DNA of 64,000 nt from Rhodococcus pseudokoreensis (GTDB lineage Bacteria; Actinomycetota; Actinomycetes; Mycobacteriales; Mycobacteriaceae), in contig NZ_CP070619.1 of assembly GCF_017068395.1 (NCBI RefSeq), forward strand, positions 6,634,001 through 6,698,000, in the 5' to 3' direction. Each line of letters starts with the position of its first letter. Position 1 is the stretch's first letter. Shown in pieces: positions 36,888 through 47,963 of this stretch. The notes under the pieces were generated by a model, which ran no database searches, had not been told where the DNA came from, and saw only the letters and a list, made by a program, of their open reading frames with translations. Both the position numbers and the translations under genes were made by a program.

Positions 36888-38033
36888 GTGAGAGTAGCCA
36901 TCGTCGCGGAATCGTTTCTTCCCAACATGAACGGTGTGACCAACTCGGTGCTGCGGGTTCTCGACCATCTGCAGCGCACCGGACACCAGGCGATGGTCGT
37001 CGCCCCGGACACGGTCGGATCGCAGGCGCCCGCGCCGGCCGAACACGACGGTGTGCCCGTCCACCGGGTGCCCGCGGTGATGGTTCCGAAGGTCAGTTCG
37101 CTGCCTGTGGGTCTGCCGCAACCCGGACTCACTGCCGCCCTGCGGGCGTTCGACCCCGACGTCGTGCATCTGGCGTCGCCGTTCCTCCTCGGGGCGGGCG
37201 GGCTCGGTGCGGCGCACCGGCTCGACGTCCCGACGGTCGCGGTGTACCAGACGGACGTGGCGGGGTTCGCGGAAAGCTACGGTCTCGGCATCACCAGCCG
37301 GGCGGCGTGGGCATGGACGCGTCGCATCCACCGAGGCTGCACGCGCACCCTCGCCCCGTCCACGTCGGCGGTCGAGGCCCTCGCCGAGCAGCGGATTCCG
37401 AGGGTCCACCGCTGGGCGCGCGGGGTGGAGACCACTCGATTCGCGCCGTCCCGCCGCAGCACCGGACTGCGCGACTCCTGGCTGGGCGGCTCCGACCGGC
37501 TGGTCGTCGGTTTCGTGGGCCGGCTCGCACCCGAGAAGCACGTCGAGCGGCTCGCCGCGCTGGCGGGCGATCAGCGGGTGCGGCTGGTGATCGTCGGCGA
37601 CGGTCCCGAACGGAGCCGCCTGCAGCGGTTGATGCCCGACGCCGTCTTCACCGGCCAACTCGGCGGTGCGGAACTCGCCGAGGCGTACGCGAGCCTGGAC
37701 GTCTTCGTCCACCCCGGCGAGCACGAGACGTTCTGCCAGGCGGTGCAGGAGGCGCTGTCCAGCGGGGTGCCGGTGATCGGACCGGACGCCGGCGGACCCC
37801 GCGATCTGGTCGCGCACTGCCGCAACGGCTACCTGCTCCCGGTCGACCGGTTCGGCGAACTGCTGCCGAGCGCCGTCGACGCGCTGCGGGACCGTCGCAT
37901 GCGGGCCCGCTTCGGGGAGGCCGCCCGGCAGTCGGTGCTGCACCGCACGTGGCCCGCGATCTGCGACGAGTTGCTGGGCCACTACGCGGCGGTCGCCGGC
38001 GGTCAGGGCTTTCGCGAAACCCGGGCCGCCTGA
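36888..38033 (+). CDS. mgtA: GT4 alpha-mannosyltransferase (MgtA-like)
   Basis: A 381-residue GT4 glycosyltransferase with the N-terminal acceptor site [22 protein letters not shown], the nucleotide-sugar motifs [15 protein letters not shown] and [19 protein letters not shown], and DAGGPRDLV. It resembles Rv0557 (MgtA/PimB), which adds mannose from GDP-mannose to a glycolipid in lipomannan-type synthesis on the inner face of the membrane. The exact acceptor is not certain. GTG 36888. Confidence 0.87.
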   Translation: MRVAIVAESFLPNMNGVTNSVLRVLDHLQRTGHQAMVVAPDTVGSQAPAPAEHDGVPVHRVPAVMVPKVSSLPVGLPQPGLTAALRAFDPDVVHLASPFLLGAGGLGAAHRLDVPTVAVYQTDVAGFAESYGLGITSRAAWAWTRRIHRGCTRTLAPSTSAVEALAEQRIPRVHRWARGVETTRFAPSRRSTGLRDSWLGGSDRLVVGFVGRLAPEKHVERLAALAGDQRVRLVIVGDGPERSRLQRLMPDAVFTGQLGGAELAEAYASLDVFVHPGEHETFCQAVQEALSSGVPVIGPDAGGPRDLVAHCRNGYLLPVDRFGELLPSAVDALRDRRMRARFGEAARQSVLHRTWPAICDELLGHYAAVAGGQGFRETRAA

Positions 38034-38089
38034 CCGGCGGATCGGCGTCGGCGGGGAATTCGAGGGACCGGCTCGTCGTTGCCCGGGGT

Positions 38090-39466
38090 ATGGCGAAGTA
38101 CAAGACTGTCAATCCCGCGACCGGTGAAACCGTCCGGGAATTCGAGACCTTGGACGATGCAGGAGTGGAGTCGGCGCTCGCACGCGCCCACAGCGGATAC
38201 CTGAGCTGGCGGACGACCTCCGCCGAGGAACGAGCCCGGATTCTGGGCCGCACCGCCGACCTCTACGCCGAGCGCGAGGACGAACTCGCGCGGATGATCG
38301 CCCTCGAGATGGGCAAGCCAGTGCGGGAGGCCAAAGGCGAGGTCAAGCTGTCCTCGGCGATCTACCGCTACTACGCCGACAACGGCCCCGCACTGCTGGA
38401 GGCGGAACGACTCGACGTGCCCGGCGCCGACGAATCCGTCGTCTACCGCAGGCCGATCGGTGCGCTCGTCGGCGTGATGCCGTGGAACTACCCGTACTAC
38501 CAGGTCGCCCGCTTCGCGGCACCGAACCTCGTGCTGGGCAACACCGTGCTGCTCAAGCACGCCCCGAACTGTCCGCAGTCGTCGCTGCTCATGGAGGAGA
38601 TCTTCCGGCAGGCCGGCCTCCCGGAGGACGCGTACGTCAACGTGTTCGCCACCAACGAGCAGATCGCCGACATGATCGCGGATCCCCGCGTCCAGGGCGT
38701 CTCCCTCACCGGCAGTGAACGGGCCGGGATCAGCGTCGCCGAGACGGCGGGCCGCAACCTCAAGAAGGTCGTCCTCGAACTCGGCGGTTCCGACGTGTTC
38801 GTCGTCCTCGACACCGACGACATGGACGCCACCGTCAAGACGGCGACGCGGGCCCGCCTGTCCAACGCCGGCCAGGCCTGCAACTCGCCGAAGCGGTTCA
38901 TCGTGACGGAACCGAACTACGACGAGTTCGTCGCGAAGCTCGCCGAGTCGTTCAAGGCCACACCGACGGGCGATCCGCTCGACGCCAAGACCGTTCTCGG
39001 GCCGCTGTCCTCGCAGACCGCCGCGGATTCCCTGATCGAGCAGATCGAGGACGCCGTCGCCAAGGGCGCGACGCTCCTCGCGGGCGGCAAGAAGATCGAC
39101 GGCCCCGGCTCCTACGTCGAACCGACGCTGCTCGTCGACGTGACTCCCGAGATGCGCGCGTACAGCGAGGAACTGTTCGGGCCGGTCGGCGTCGTGTACA
39201 AGGTCGCGACGGCCGACGAGGCCGTCGAACTCGCCAACTCCTCCGCCTACGGTCTCAGCGGCTCGGTGTGGAGCACCGACCTCGACGGGGCCCGCGACGT
39301 GGCCGACCGACTCGACGTCGGGATGGCGTACGTCAACGAACACGGGACGACGCTCCCCGGGTTGCCGTTCGGCGGCGTCAAACGCTCCGGCGTCGGCCGT
39401 GAACTCGGTCCGTGGGGGATGGACGAGTTCGTCAACAAGAAGCTGGTCCGCGTCTCGAAGAAGTGA
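38090..39466 (+). CDS. NAD(P)-dependent aldehyde dehydrogenase (succinate-semialdehyde type)
   Basis: A 458-residue aldehyde dehydrogenase. The catalytic cysteine is in [13 protein letters not shown], the general base in [11 protein letters not shown], the Rossmann core in [11 protein letters not shown] and the C-terminal [16 protein letters not shown]. It belongs to the subgroup annotated as succinate-semialdehyde dehydrogenase; the real substrate is not proven. The ATG at 38090 begins [13 protein letters not shown]. It is 56 bp downstream of mgtA. Confidence 0.88.
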   Translation: MAKYKTVNPATGETVREFETLDDAGVESALARAHSGYLSWRTTSAEERARILGRTADLYAEREDELARMIALEMGKPVREAKGEVKLSSAIYRYYADNGPALLEAERLDVPGADESVVYRRPIGALVGVMPWNYPYYQVARFAAPNLVLGNTVLLKHAPNCPQSSLLMEEIFRQAGLPEDAYVNVFATNEQIADMIADPRVQGVSLTGSERAGISVAETAGRNLKKVVLELGGSDVFVVLDTDDMDATVKTATRARLSNAGQACNSPKRFIVTEPNYDEFVAKLAESFKATPTGDPLDAKTVLGPLSSQTAADSLIEQIEDAVAKGATLLAGGKKIDGPGSYVEPTLLVDVTPEMRAYSEELFGPVGVVYKVATADEAVELANSSAYGLSGSVWSTDLDGARDVADRLDVGMAYVNEHGTTLPGLPFGGVKRSGVGRELGPWGMDEFVNKKLVRVSKK

Positions 39467-39528
39467 CCGCCTCGCCACCGTGCCCGGTGCCGACGCCGGC
39501 GCCGGGCACGGTTGGTAGCGTTTCGGGC

Positions 39529-40227
39529 GTGGCAACTACACACGGTTCGCGGGCGTCGCTCGAAAAGGATCCGCACGAGGTCGCGTCGATGTTCGACGGC
39601 GTCGCGAAGCGCTACGACCTCACCAACACGATCCTGTCGTTCGGTCAGGATCGCAGTTGGCGCAAGGCGACGCGGTCGGCTCTCGCCCTGAAGCCGGGGG
39701 AGCGGGTCCTCGACCTCGCCGCCGGGACCGGCGTGTCGACCGTCGAACTCGGACGGTCGGGCGCCTGGTGTGTGGCCACCGATTTCTCCAAGGGGATGCT
39801 GCAGGCAGGCAGCGGCCGCCGGGTGCCGATGGTCGCGGGCGACGCGATGCACCTGCCCTACGCCGACGCCGTGTTCGACGCCGCCACCATCTCCTTCGGG
39901 CTGCGCAACGTCTCCGACTTCGACGCCGGTCTCCGCGAGATCGCACGGGTCACCAAGCCCGGTGGGCGCCTCGTCGTGAGCGAGTTCTCGACGCCGGTGT
40001 TCGGGCCGTTCCGCACGGTCTACATGGAGTACCTGATGAAGGCGCTGCCGCGGGTCGCGCGCGCCGTCAGCAGCAACCCCGACGCCTACGTGTACCTCGC
40101 CGAGTCCATCCGCGCCTGGCCCACCCAGCAGGAACTCGCGCTGCGTATCGAGGCGGCCGGGTGGCGGAACGTGCAGTGGCGCAACCTCACCGGCGGTGTG
40201 GTCGCCCTGCACCGCGCCACGCGCTGA
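39529..40227 (+). CDS. menG: Demethylmenaquinone methyltransferase
   Basis: A 232-residue SAM-dependent methyltransferase of the UbiE/MenG family. Motif I is [15 protein letters not shown]; the UbiE signatures are [20 protein letters not shown] and [17 protein letters not shown]. It C-methylates demethylmenaquinone as the last ring step. GTG 39529. It converges with menJ, with only 3 bp between their stops. Confidence 0.93.
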   Translation: MATTHGSRASLEKDPHEVASMFDGVAKRYDLTNTILSFGQDRSWRKATRSALALKPGERVLDLAAGTGVSTVELGRSGAWCVATDFSKGMLQAGSGRRVPMVAGDAMHLPYADAVFDAATISFGLRNVSDFDAGLREIARVTKPGGRLVVSEFSTPVFGPFRTVYMEYLMKALPRVARAVSSNPDAYVYLAESIRAWPTQQELALRIEAAGWRNVQWRNLTGGVVALHRATR

Positions 40228-40230
40228 TTT

Positions 40231-41493
40231 TCAGCCGAACAGCGGTCGCGAGTCGACCTTCTGCGACACCAGGCCGGACGCCCGCCACGCGCGGGCGGTG
40301 AGGTCGCTGTCCTCCTCGGTGACGAGGTTGCCCATGACACGCACCGCGACGGTCATCAGCGCGCGGGAGCGCATCGCCACCGGGCCGGACGCGGGCAGCA
40401 CCCGGGGCACGGTCAGCAGTCCGGCGAGCCGGCGCGCCACGGAGAACGCCCGGCCGTACCGCTCCCGCAGAATCGACGGCCACAGCTGCGTCAGGTCGCC
40501 GGCGTCGAGGATCTCCGCGACCAGGCGCCCGCCTTCGAGCCCGTAGTCGATGCCCTCGCCGTTCAGCGGGTTCACGCACGCCGCCGCGTCGCCGATGATC
40601 GCCCAGTTCCGGCCCGCGATGTGCGACACCGCTCCGCCCATCGGCAGCAACGCCGACGCGACGGCCCGCAGTTCCCCGTCCCAGTTCCACTCGTCGCGGC
40701 GCTGCGCCGTGTACAGGTCCAGGAGGGGGCGCAGCGCGCCGGGGGCCGGACGTTTGGCGGTGGCCAGGGTGCCGACGCCGATGTTCACCTCGCCGGTGCC
40801 GAGGGGGAACACCCAGCCGTAGCCCGACTGCAGCGTCCCTGCGGCGTCCCGCAGTTCGAGGTGGGACGTGATCCACGGGTCGGCGCTGCGGTCGGTGGCG
40901 ATGTAGGCGCGGGCGGCCACACCGTATGCAGTGTCGCGGTGCCATTCGCGACCGAGTTGCTTGCCGAGCGTGGAGCGGACGCCGTCGGCGACGATCAGCG
41001 TCCGGCAGCAGACGGTGTGGGTGCCGTCGGCCGTTTTCAGGGTCACCGCCGTCACCCGGTCGCCGCTCCGTTCGACGCCGATCGCCTTGGCGCCCTGCAC
41101 CATGGCGGCTCCGGCGTCGACGGCAGTCGCGCGGATCCGGTCGTCCAGCTCCGTGCGGGCCACGGCGCTGCCGACGGCCGGGAACGACCTGCCCGGCCAC
41201 TCCAGTTCGAGCTCCTGCCCGAACCCGCTGAGCCTGAGCCCGCGATTGGTGCCCTTCGATCGCACCCAGTCGCCGAGGCCGAGATGATCGAGTTCGGCGA
41301 CGGCTCGGGGGGTGAGTCCGTCGCCACACGTCTTGTCGCGGGGAAACACCGCCGCGTCGGCGAGGACCACGTCACGTCCCGCGCGCGCCGCCCAGGCGGC
41401 AGCGGACGACCCGGCCGGACCAGCACCGATGACGAGGACGTCGGTGGCGGTGGGAAGCGGGGATCCCGCGGGCGACTGTTCTGCTGCGACCAC
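40231..41493 (-). CDS. menJ: Menaquinone side-chain reductase (geranylgeranyl reductase family)
   Basis: A 420-residue FAD enzyme of the geranylgeranyl reductase family. It has the N-terminal Rossmann motif VIGAGPAGSSAAAWAARAG, the family motif VFPRDKTCGDGLTPRAV and GDAAACVNPLNGEGIDYGLEGG. The position next to menG and the polyprenyl synthase matches Rv0561c (MenJ), which saturates one isoprene unit of menaquinone. GTG 41493. A different isoprenoid substrate cannot be excluded. Confidence 0.9.
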   Translation of the reverse strand: MVAAEQSPAGSPLPTATDVLVIGAGPAGSSAAAWAARAGRDVVLADAAVFPRDKTCGDGLTPRAVAELDHLGLGDWVRSKGTNRGLRLSGFGQELELEWPGRSFPAVGSAVARTELDDRIRATAVDAGAAMVQGAKAIGVERSGDRVTAVTLKTADGTHTVCCRTLIVADGVRSTLGKQLGREWHRDTAYGVAARAYIATDRSADPWITSHLELRDAAGTLQSGYGWVFPLGTGEVNIGVGTLATAKRPAPGALRPLLDLYTAQRRDEWNWDGELRAVASALLPMGGAVSHIAGRNWAIIGDAAACVNPLNGEGIDYGLEGGRLVAEILDAGDLTQLWPSILRERYGRAFSVARRLAGLLTVPRVLPASGPVAMRSRALMTVAVRVMGNLVTEEDSDLTARAWRASGLVSQKVDSRPLFG

Positions 41494-41622
41494 GCCTACA
41501 TCCTGTCAGGCTTCGCTACACGACCGCGGCGAGGCCGACGGGCGGCGGAACCGCTAGGTTCACTACCGTGGTAGCCGAGCCGCCACCGACGGCGCGGAGC
41601 CGCGCCGTCACTGACGACAGGA

Positions 41623-42678
41623 ATGGGTACTGAGAACGTGAGCACCGAGGGCGCAGCACACACCGCTGCCGACGCTGTAGTGGGCACTACGGTCGCCGGG
41701 ATCGATCTCGGCGACCCGCAGCTCGCCGCCACGGTCCGTGAAGGACTGAAGCAAGTCGAGGAACTGCTGGTCAGTGAGCTCTCCGACGGGGAGGATTTTC
41801 TGACGGAGGCGGCGTTGCATCTCGCGAAGGCGGGAGGCAAGCGTTTCCGCCCCCTCTTCACGGTGCTCACCGCCCAGCTCGGACCCCAGGCCTCCGATCC
41901 GTCGGTGGTCACCGCGGCCACCGTCGTCGAGCTGGTCCACCTCGCCACGCTGTACCACGACGATGTGATGGACGAGGCGTCGATGCGCCGCGGCGCGCCC
42001 AGCGCGAACTCGCGGTGGGGCAACAGCGTCGCCATCCTCGCCGGCGACTACCTGTTCGCCCACGCGTCGCGTCTCGTGTCGACGCTCGGCCCCGAGGCGG
42101 TCCGCATCATCGCCGAGACGTTCGCCGAACTCGTGACCGGCCAGATGCGCGAGACGATCGGGCTCCGCGGCGAGCAGGATCCGGTCGAGCACTACCTCAA
42201 GGTGGTCTGGGAGAAGACCGGTTCGCTGATCGCGGCGTGCGGGCGCTTCGGCGGCACGTTCTCCGGTGCGGACGCCGATCACGTGAAGCGGCTCGAACGG
42301 CTCGGTGACGCCGTGGGCACCGCCTTCCAGATCTCCGACGACATCATCGACATCTCCTCGGTCTCCGCGCAGTCCGGCAAGACGCCCGGAACCGACCTGC
42401 GCGAGGGCGTGCACACGCTGCCCGTCCTGTACGCGCTGCGCGACGAGGGTCCCGAGGCCGACCGCCTGCGCGTGCTCCTCGACGGTCCGGTCACCGACGA
42501 CGACGACGTCGCCGAGGCGCTCGCGCTCCTCGAACGCTCACCCGGTATGGCCGCAGCCAAGGCGAAGCTCGAGGAGTTCGCGGTCCAGGCCCGCGCCCAG
42601 CTCGCCGAACTGCCGCAGGGCCCCGCCAACGACGCCCTCGTGAAGCTCGTCGATTACACGATCGAGCGCGTCGGCTGA
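41623..42678 (+). CDS. Long-chain polyprenyl diphosphate synthase
   Basis: A 351-residue trans-isoprenyl diphosphate synthase. The first Asp-rich motif is LYHDDVMDEASMRRG, the second QISDDIIDISS, with GGKRFRP and KTGSLIAACGRFGG as further signatures. It matches Rv0562 (GrcC1) and probably makes the menaquinone side chain that MenA attaches. ATG 41623 is used; GTG 41638 is an alternative and the ribosome site is weak for both. Confidence 0.88.
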   Translation: MGTENVSTEGAAHTAADAVVGTTVAGIDLGDPQLAATVREGLKQVEELLVSELSDGEDFLTEAALHLAKAGGKRFRPLFTVLTAQLGPQASDPSVVTAATVVELVHLATLYHDDVMDEASMRRGAPSANSRWGNSVAILAGDYLFAHASRLVSTLGPEAVRIIAETFAELVTGQMRETIGLRGEQDPVEHYLKVVWEKTGSLIAACGRFGGTFSGADADHVKRLERLGDAVGTAFQISDDIIDISSVSAQSGKTPGTDLREGVHTLPVLYALRDEGPEADRLRVLLDGPVTDDDDVAEALALLERSPGMAAAKAKLEEFAVQARAQLAELPQGPANDALVKLVDYTIERVG

Positions 42679-42821
42679 GCCGTATCGTCAGTACCCGGAC
42701 TCGTCTTCACCCGATCTCGTCCGCCGAACGGGAACCGTCCCGCCACCGTGTTTCGTTGAATGATCAAGATCGCGAAACTCGGGCGATCGTGATCGGGTGA
42801 CAACGACAAGGAAGGCGTGAC

Positions 42822-43682
42822 GTGCGCTACGCAAACGGGGCGAAGACTCTGGTTCTGTTGGTCGGCATGTCGGCGCTGATCGTGTTCATCGGCGCCCTGT
42901 TCCGCAACCCGACCATTCTGCTGCTGGCCATCGTGTTCGCGGTGGGCATGAACGCGTACGTGTACTTCAACAGCGACAAGATGGCGCTCAAGGCCATGCA
43001 CGCCCAGCCGATCACCGAGGTCCAGGCGCCGGTCATCTACCGCATCGTCCGGGAACTGGCGACCACCGCGCACCAGCCGATGCCGCGCCTCTACATCAGC
43101 CCCACCAGCGCGCCCAACGCGTTCGCCACCGGGCGCAGTCCCCGCCACGCGGCGGTCTGCTGCACCAGCGGCATCCTGCAGATCCTCGACGAGCGGGAAC
43201 TCCGGGCCGTGCTCGGGCACGAACTGTCGCACGTCTACAACCGCGACATCCTGATCTCGTCGGTCGCAGGCGCGATGGCGGCGGTCGTGTCGGGCCTCGC
43301 GAACTTCGCCATGTTCGCCAACATGTTCGGCGGCCGCGGCGGGGGACAGGGCGCGAACCCGATCGCGCTGCTCCTGGTGTCGCTGCTCGGGCCCATCGCC
43401 GCCACCGTCGTCAAACTCGCGGTGTCGCGGTCCCGGGAGTTCCAGGCCGACCAGTCGGGCGCCGAACTCACCGGCGACCCCCTGGCGCTCGCGTCAGCGC
43501 TACGAAAACTGGAACGTGGCACTCAGGCCGCGCCGTTGCCGCCCGAGCCTCAGCTCGCCGCGCAGTCGCACCTGATGATCGCCAACCCGTTCCGCACCGG
43601 CGAGAAGATGAGCCGGATGTTCTCCACCCACCCGCCGATGGCCGAGCGGATCGAGCGCCTCGAGCGCATGGCAGGCAGATAG
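42822..43682 (+). CDS. htpX: HtpX zinc metalloprotease
   Basis: A 286-residue membrane metalloprotease with two N-terminal helices ([18 protein letters not shown] and [19 protein letters not shown]), the zinc site HELSH in [13 protein letters not shown], the third ligand Glu in [10 protein letters not shown], and two helices in between. It degrades misfolded membrane proteins. GTG 42822 is preceded by AAGGAAGG. It converges with the YajQ gene across a long hairpin. Confidence 0.94.
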   Translation: MRYANGAKTLVLLVGMSALIVFIGALFRNPTILLLAIVFAVGMNAYVYFNSDKMALKAMHAQPITEVQAPVIYRIVRELATTAHQPMPRLYISPTSAPNAFATGRSPRHAAVCCTSGILQILDERELRAVLGHELSHVYNRDILISSVAGAMAAVVSGLANFAMFANMFGGRGGGQGANPIALLLVSLLGPIAATVVKLAVSRSREFQADQSGAELTGDPLALASALRKLERGTQAAPLPPEPQLAAQSHLMIANPFRTGEKMSRMFSTHPPMAERIERLERMAGR

Positions 43683-43697
43683 GCGGCTTCGCCGCCC

Positions 43698-43737
43698 GTG
43701 CGTGGTCGACGAGTGCAGGGACTCGTCAACCACGCAC
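43698..43737. terminator. Bidirectional terminator hairpin
   Basis: A 17-bp stem with one mismatch and a 6-nt loop (GTGCGTGGTCGACGAGT with ACTCGTCAACCACGCAC) separates the convergent htpX and yajQ genes. Confidence 0.8.
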
Positions 43738-43750
43738 GAGCGCGGAGCGC

Positions 43751-44242
43751 CTACCGGTAGTTCACGAACTGCAGCGCGATCCCGAAGTCCTCACCCTTCA
43801 GCAGTGAGATGACGGCCTGCAGGTCGTCGCGCTTCTTGCTGCTCACCCGCAGCTCCTCACCCTGGATCTGCGCCTTGACGCCCTTGGGGCCTTCGTCGCG
43901 GATCTTCTTGGAGATCTTCTTGGCGTTCTCCGTGGTGATGCCCTGGACGAGGGTGCCCGACAGCTTGTAGATCTTTCCGGACTGCGCCGGCTCGCCCGCG
44001 TCGAACGCCTTCAGGGAGATGTCACGACGGATCAGCTTCTCCTTGAAGACGTCCAGAGCGGCGAGCAGTCGCTCCTCCGTGTCGGCCGTCAGGGTGATGG
44101 TTTCCTCGCCGGACCATTCGATCGATGCTCCCGTGTTCCGGAAGTCGAACCGGGTCGACAGTTCTTTGCCGGCTTGATGCAGGGCGTTGTCCACCTCTTG
44201 ACGCTCGACCTTGCTCACCACATCGAAGGACGAATCAGCCAC
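43751..44242 (-). CDS. yajQ: YajQ/DUF520 nucleotide-binding protein
   Basis: A 163-residue protein of the DUF520/YajQ family, built of two ferredoxin-like domains. Family marks are [20 protein letters not shown] at the start, [36 protein letters not shown] in several pieces, and the C-terminal IALQFVNYR. Members bind nucleotides, including cyclic-di-GMP in some species; the role in actinobacteria is unknown. GTG 44242 follows GGAG; upstream bases belong to the tRNA-Tyr promoter region. Confidence 0.92.
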   Translation of the reverse strand: MADSSFDVVSKVERQEVDNALHQAGKELSTRFDFRNTGASIEWSGEETITLTADTEERLLAALDVFKEKLIRRDISLKAFDAGEPAQSGKIYKLSGTLVQGITTENAKKISKKIRDEGPKGVKAQIQGEELRVSSKKRDDLQAVISLLKGEDFGIALQFVNYR

Positions 44243-44355
44243 TTCACACTCCCGGTTTCGTCTGGTTCTCCCCGCCGCGACCCGGCCGGGGGCCCGCCGA
44301 ATACCGGCGAGCAGATTCGACGCTATCGGTTCGCAACCGCCCGTATCCACCCGGT

Positions 44356-44386
44356 TTGCAAAACGGGGGGCCGTTCGTTGTATTCT
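44356..44386 (+). promoter_or_regulatory. Possible promoter of tRNA-Tyr
   Basis: TTGCAA (44356-44361) and TATTCT (44381-44386) are spaced 19 bases and lie about 55 bases before the tRNA. The long spacer makes this tentative. Confidence 0.35.
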
Positions 44387-44441
44387 TCTTTCCGCAGCGG
44401 AGAGCGATTTCCCACAGATTTCGCGCTCCTCGTGCAACCCC

Positions 44442-44524
44442 GGCAGATTGCCCGAGCGGCCAATGGGAGCGGACTGTAAATCCGTCGGCTTATGCCTACG
44501 TAGGTTCGAATCCTACATCTGCCA
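44442..44524 (+). tRNA. tRNA-Tyr (GTA)
   Basis: A type II tRNA of 83 nt. The acceptor arms GGCAGAT and ATCTGCC pair fully, the anticodon loop is CTGTAAA (GTA), there is a long variable arm, and the T-loop is GTTCGAATC. The 3' CCA is not encoded. Confidence 0.95.
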
Positions 44525-44527
44525 CAC

Positions 44528-44565
44528 ACAGAACCCCGGTGAGCGACAGCTCACCGGGGTTCTGT
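44528..44565 (+). terminator. Strong hairpin terminator after tRNA-Tyr
   Basis: ACAGAACCCCGGTGAGC and GCTCACCGGGGTTCTGT make a perfect 17-bp stem with the tetraloop GACA, four bases after the tRNA discriminator. Few T residues follow. Confidence 0.85.
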
Positions 44566-44739
44566 CGTTCGTGGGAGAGGCCGGGCCTGGCCTGCTGACC
44601 CGGCCCGGAGCGGGCCGGAGACGCGTAGTGTCGGGTGCAGCGGCGTACGAAAGCCGCTGACCAGCCAATTTGTTTCTGGTCGGAACTTCTGTGTAATCTC
44701 GTCAAGGCTTCAGCGCGCAGCGATGTGCGAGCGAAGCAC

Positions 44740-44812
44740 GCCCCCTTAGCTCAGTCGGCAGAGCGTTTCCATGGTAAGGAAAAGGTCAACGGTTCGATTC
44801 CGTTAGGGGGCT
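44740..44812 (+). tRNA. tRNA-Thr (GGT)
   Basis: A 73-nt cloverleaf with acceptor arms GCCCCCT and AGGGGGC, anticodon loop ATGGTAA between TTTCC and GGAAA (anticodon GGT), and T-arm ACGGTTCGATTCCGT. CCA is not encoded. Confidence 0.95.
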
Positions 44813-44857
44813 CGCTGGATTGAAGTGGAGCGCCTGGTGCGCGACACTCGACACCGA

Positions 44858-44930
44858 GGCGGTGTAGCTCAGTTGGTAGAGCAAACGACTCATAATCGTT
44901 GCGTCGCCGGTTCAAGTCCGGTCACCGCTA
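44858..44930 (+). tRNA. tRNA-Met (CAT), elongator type
   Basis: A 73-nt cloverleaf with acceptor GGCGGTG pairing with CACCGCT (one G-U), T8-A9, anticodon loop CTCATAA between ACGA and TCGT, and T-arm GCCGGTTCAAGTCCGGT. It lacks the G-C-rich anticodon stem of initiator tRNA, so it is the elongator. Confidence 0.93.
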
Positions 44931-44991
44931 CACAATATGCATGATCCACCCTGATTGTTCGTAATCAGATTCACCCGAAAGAAGGCATCCC

Positions 44992-45159
44992 GTGGCCTCC
45001 TCGACTGACGTTCGGCCCAAGATCACTTTGGCCTGCGAGGTATGCAAGCACCGCAACTACATCACCAAGAAGAATCGGCGTAACGACCCCGATCGCCTGG
45101 AGATCAAGAAGTTCTGCCCGAACTGCGGAACTCACCAGTCGCATCGCGAGTCCAAGTAA
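44992..45159 (+). CDS. rpmG: 50S ribosomal protein L33
   Basis: A 55-residue ribosomal protein L33 with two zinc-binding pairs, [10 protein letters not shown] and [11 protein letters not shown] (the C+ form). It belongs to the 50S E-site region. GTG 44992 has GAAGG upstream. It follows the tRNA cluster and precedes hadA, exactly as Rv0634B does in M. tuberculosis. It shows the zinc-containing paralogue that is replaced by a zinc-free form under zinc limitation in related species. Confidence 0.95.
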   Translation: MASSTDVRPKITLACEVCKHRNYITKKNRRNDPDRLEIKKFCPNCGTHQSHRESK

Positions 45160-45247
45160 CACGGTCCGGACAAGGACTGCGTTCGCGAAGGGAGTCCTCT
45201 AGGCTGCCCTCACGCGCTGACGTCAAGGGTAGAAGAGGTTCTTTCGC

Positions 45248-45811
45248 GTGACTGACACTGTGACAGAGACAGAGGCATACGTGCCCGCGGCTGTTCCTGC
45301 TGATCCTGCCGCGCACGCACTGGCGATGGTCGGGCACCACTACCGCGTCGACGACTTCTACGAGGTCGGACGCGAGAAGGTGCGCGAGTACGCGCGTGCC
45401 GTGCAGGACTGGCACCCCGCTCACCACGACGAGGAAGCCGCCAAGGGCCTCGGCTACGACGGTCTCCTCGCCCCTCTGACGTTCATCTCGCTCGTCGGCA
45501 TCATCGCCCAGGGACGCCTCTTCAAGGAGATCGTCACCGGCTACGACCCGAGTCAGATCCTCCAGACCGACCAGCGGCTCGAGTTCCACAAGCCGATCAA
45601 GGTCGGCGACCGGCTGGTCTGCGACGTCTACCTGGAGTCGTTCCGTCAGATGGGTGGCAGCGACATCATCGTCACCAAGAACATCGTCACCGATCAGTAC
45701 GACGAACTCGTCCAGACCACGTGGACCACGCTCGTCGCGCGTACCGGTGGCGAGGTCGACGAGAACATCGCTCACGCAGTCAAGGACGTGATCATGCATG
45801 GCGCTTCGTAA
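45248..45811 (+). CDS. hadA: (3R)-hydroxyacyl-ACP dehydratase subunit HadA
   Basis: A 187-residue hot-dog protein, the non-catalytic, substrate-binding partner of HadB in the FAS-II cycle that makes meromycolic chains. It shows the typical segments ALAMVGHHYRVDDFYEVGREKVREYARAV and YDGLLAPLTFISLVGIIAQG. The GTG at 45248 is used. The hadB start lies 14 bases inside its 3' end, so the two are translated together. Confidence 0.93.
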   Translation: MTDTVTETEAYVPAAVPADPAAHALAMVGHHYRVDDFYEVGREKVREYARAVQDWHPAHHDEEAAKGLGYDGLLAPLTFISLVGIIAQGRLFKEIVTGYDPSQILQTDQRLEFHKPIKVGDRLVCDVYLESFRQMGGSDIIVTKNIVTDQYDELVQTTWTTLVARTGGEVDENIAHAVKDVIMHGAS

Positions 45812-46223
45812 GTTCGAGGACGTCTCGGTGGGTGAGGAACTCCCCGAGCGCATCGTGAAGCTCACGCGTGGCGACCTGGTCAACTACGCGGGCGTGTCCG
45901 GCGATCCGAACCCGATCCACTGGAGCGACGAGGTCGTCAAGCTCGCCGGTCTGGACAACGTGATCGCGCACGGAATGCTCACCATGGGTCTCGGCGGCGG
46001 TTTCGTCACGTCGTGGCTCGGCGATCCGGGTGCGGTCAAGGAATACAACGTTCGTTTCACGAGCTCGGTCTACGTCCGTGAGGACGAGGCCGCGCAGGTC
46101 GAGTACACCGGTAAGGTGAAGTCGCTCGACGAGGAAAGCAAGACAGCAGTAGTCGCGATCGTGGCGCGCTCCGAGGGAAAGAAGATCTTCGGTCGCGCCA
46201 CCGCAACGGTCCGTCTGGCCTGA
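45798..46223 (+). CDS. hadB: (3R)-hydroxyacyl-ACP dehydratase catalytic subunit HadB
   Basis: A 141-residue MaoC-like hydratase subunit with the catalytic Asp/His pair in the R-hydratase motif YAGVSGDPNPIHWSDE, followed by VIAHGMLTMGLGGGF. It dehydrates 3-hydroxyacyl-ACP with HadA during mycolic acid elongation. ATG 45798 overlaps hadA. No hadC follows: the next feature is tRNA-Trp, then secE. Confidence 0.95.
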   Translation: MALRKFEDVSVGEELPERIVKLTRGDLVNYAGVSGDPNPIHWSDEVVKLAGLDNVIAHGMLTMGLGGGFVTSWLGDPGAVKEYNVRFTSSVYVREDEAAQVEYTGKVKSLDEESKTAVVAIVARSEGKKIFGRATATVRLA

Positions 46224-46407
46224 CAGCCGGGTGGATTGGGTTTGTTCCGGGGCTTTGAAGTACACTGAGATTTCTGGGATTACTCAGCGCTGCGCGCTGC
46301 CCTACGGTGCTGTACGGCCGGCAAGGGTGGCGCGCGTGTCATGTAATCACAGAGAGGTCGGTCAAGAATTGGTCCGAGGCTAGATTCGGACCAGGTCTCC
46401 CGACCAA

Positions 46408-46480
<73 letters not shown>

Positions 46481-46511
46481 CCCCCGGATGCCAGCGACTG
46501 AGAGGAACGAC

Positions 46512-46964
46512 GTGAGCGAGGAGCGCGCCAAGCGCGACGGCGACACTTCAGGGTCCACGCGCCCGGACGGTGCCGACGACACCGCGGCCGACGCCACCAC
46601 CACGCGTTCCGCCACTCCCTCGGGAAAGCCCAGCGGTAAGCGCCAGGGCCGTCGTTCTCCGGCAGGCACCGAGGTCGCCGCGAGTTCCGTGAAGGCACCG
46701 GAACAGTCGAAGTCGGACACGACCACCAAGGTCAAGCCGGCGAAGAAGGATCGCGCCGACAGGCCGCGCAAGGAAAACATCTTCAAGCGCCTGCGCCGGT
46801 TCTTCCGCGAGGTCATCGCCGAGCTGCGCAAGGTCATCTGGCCCAATCGCAAGCAGATGATCACCTACACCAGCGTCGTCCTGGCATTCGTGGTCTTCAT
46901 GGTGACGTTCATCGGCGTGTTGGATCTGGCGGTCATCAAAGGCGTCACCTGGTTGTTCAGTTGA
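46512..46964 (+). CDS. secE: Preprotein translocase subunit SecE
   Basis: A 150-residue SecE. The C-terminal 60 residues hold the conserved part: FKRLRRFFREVIAELRKVIWPNRKQ followed by one membrane helix (VVLAFVVFMVTFIGVLDLAVI). The first roughly 85 residues are a low-complexity, charged, Ala/Thr/Lys-rich extension typical of actinobacteria. SecE clamps SecY in the Sec channel. GTG 46512 follows GAGAGGAA. Confidence 0.95.
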   Translation: MSEERAKRDGDTSGSTRPDGADDTAADATTTRSATPSGKPSGKRQGRRSPAGTEVAASSVKAPEQSKSDTTTKVKPAKKDRADRPRKENIFKRLRRFFREVIAELRKVIWPNRKQMITYTSVVLAFVVFMVTFIGVLDLAVIKGVTWLFS

Positions 46965-47001
46965 CGGAATCCGCCCCGGTGGATCCGAAGTATGTGAGTG
47001 A

Positions 47002-47904
<903 letters not shown>

Positions 47905-47963
47905 CGCCACATACTTGCACTGCAGTAGCAAGAAACACACCCAGCAAGAATTAGGAAATCGAG

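Noticed and set aside
44528..44565. Small RNA after tRNA-Tyr
   Set aside because: A perfect 17-bp stem directly after the tRNA is better explained as its terminator.
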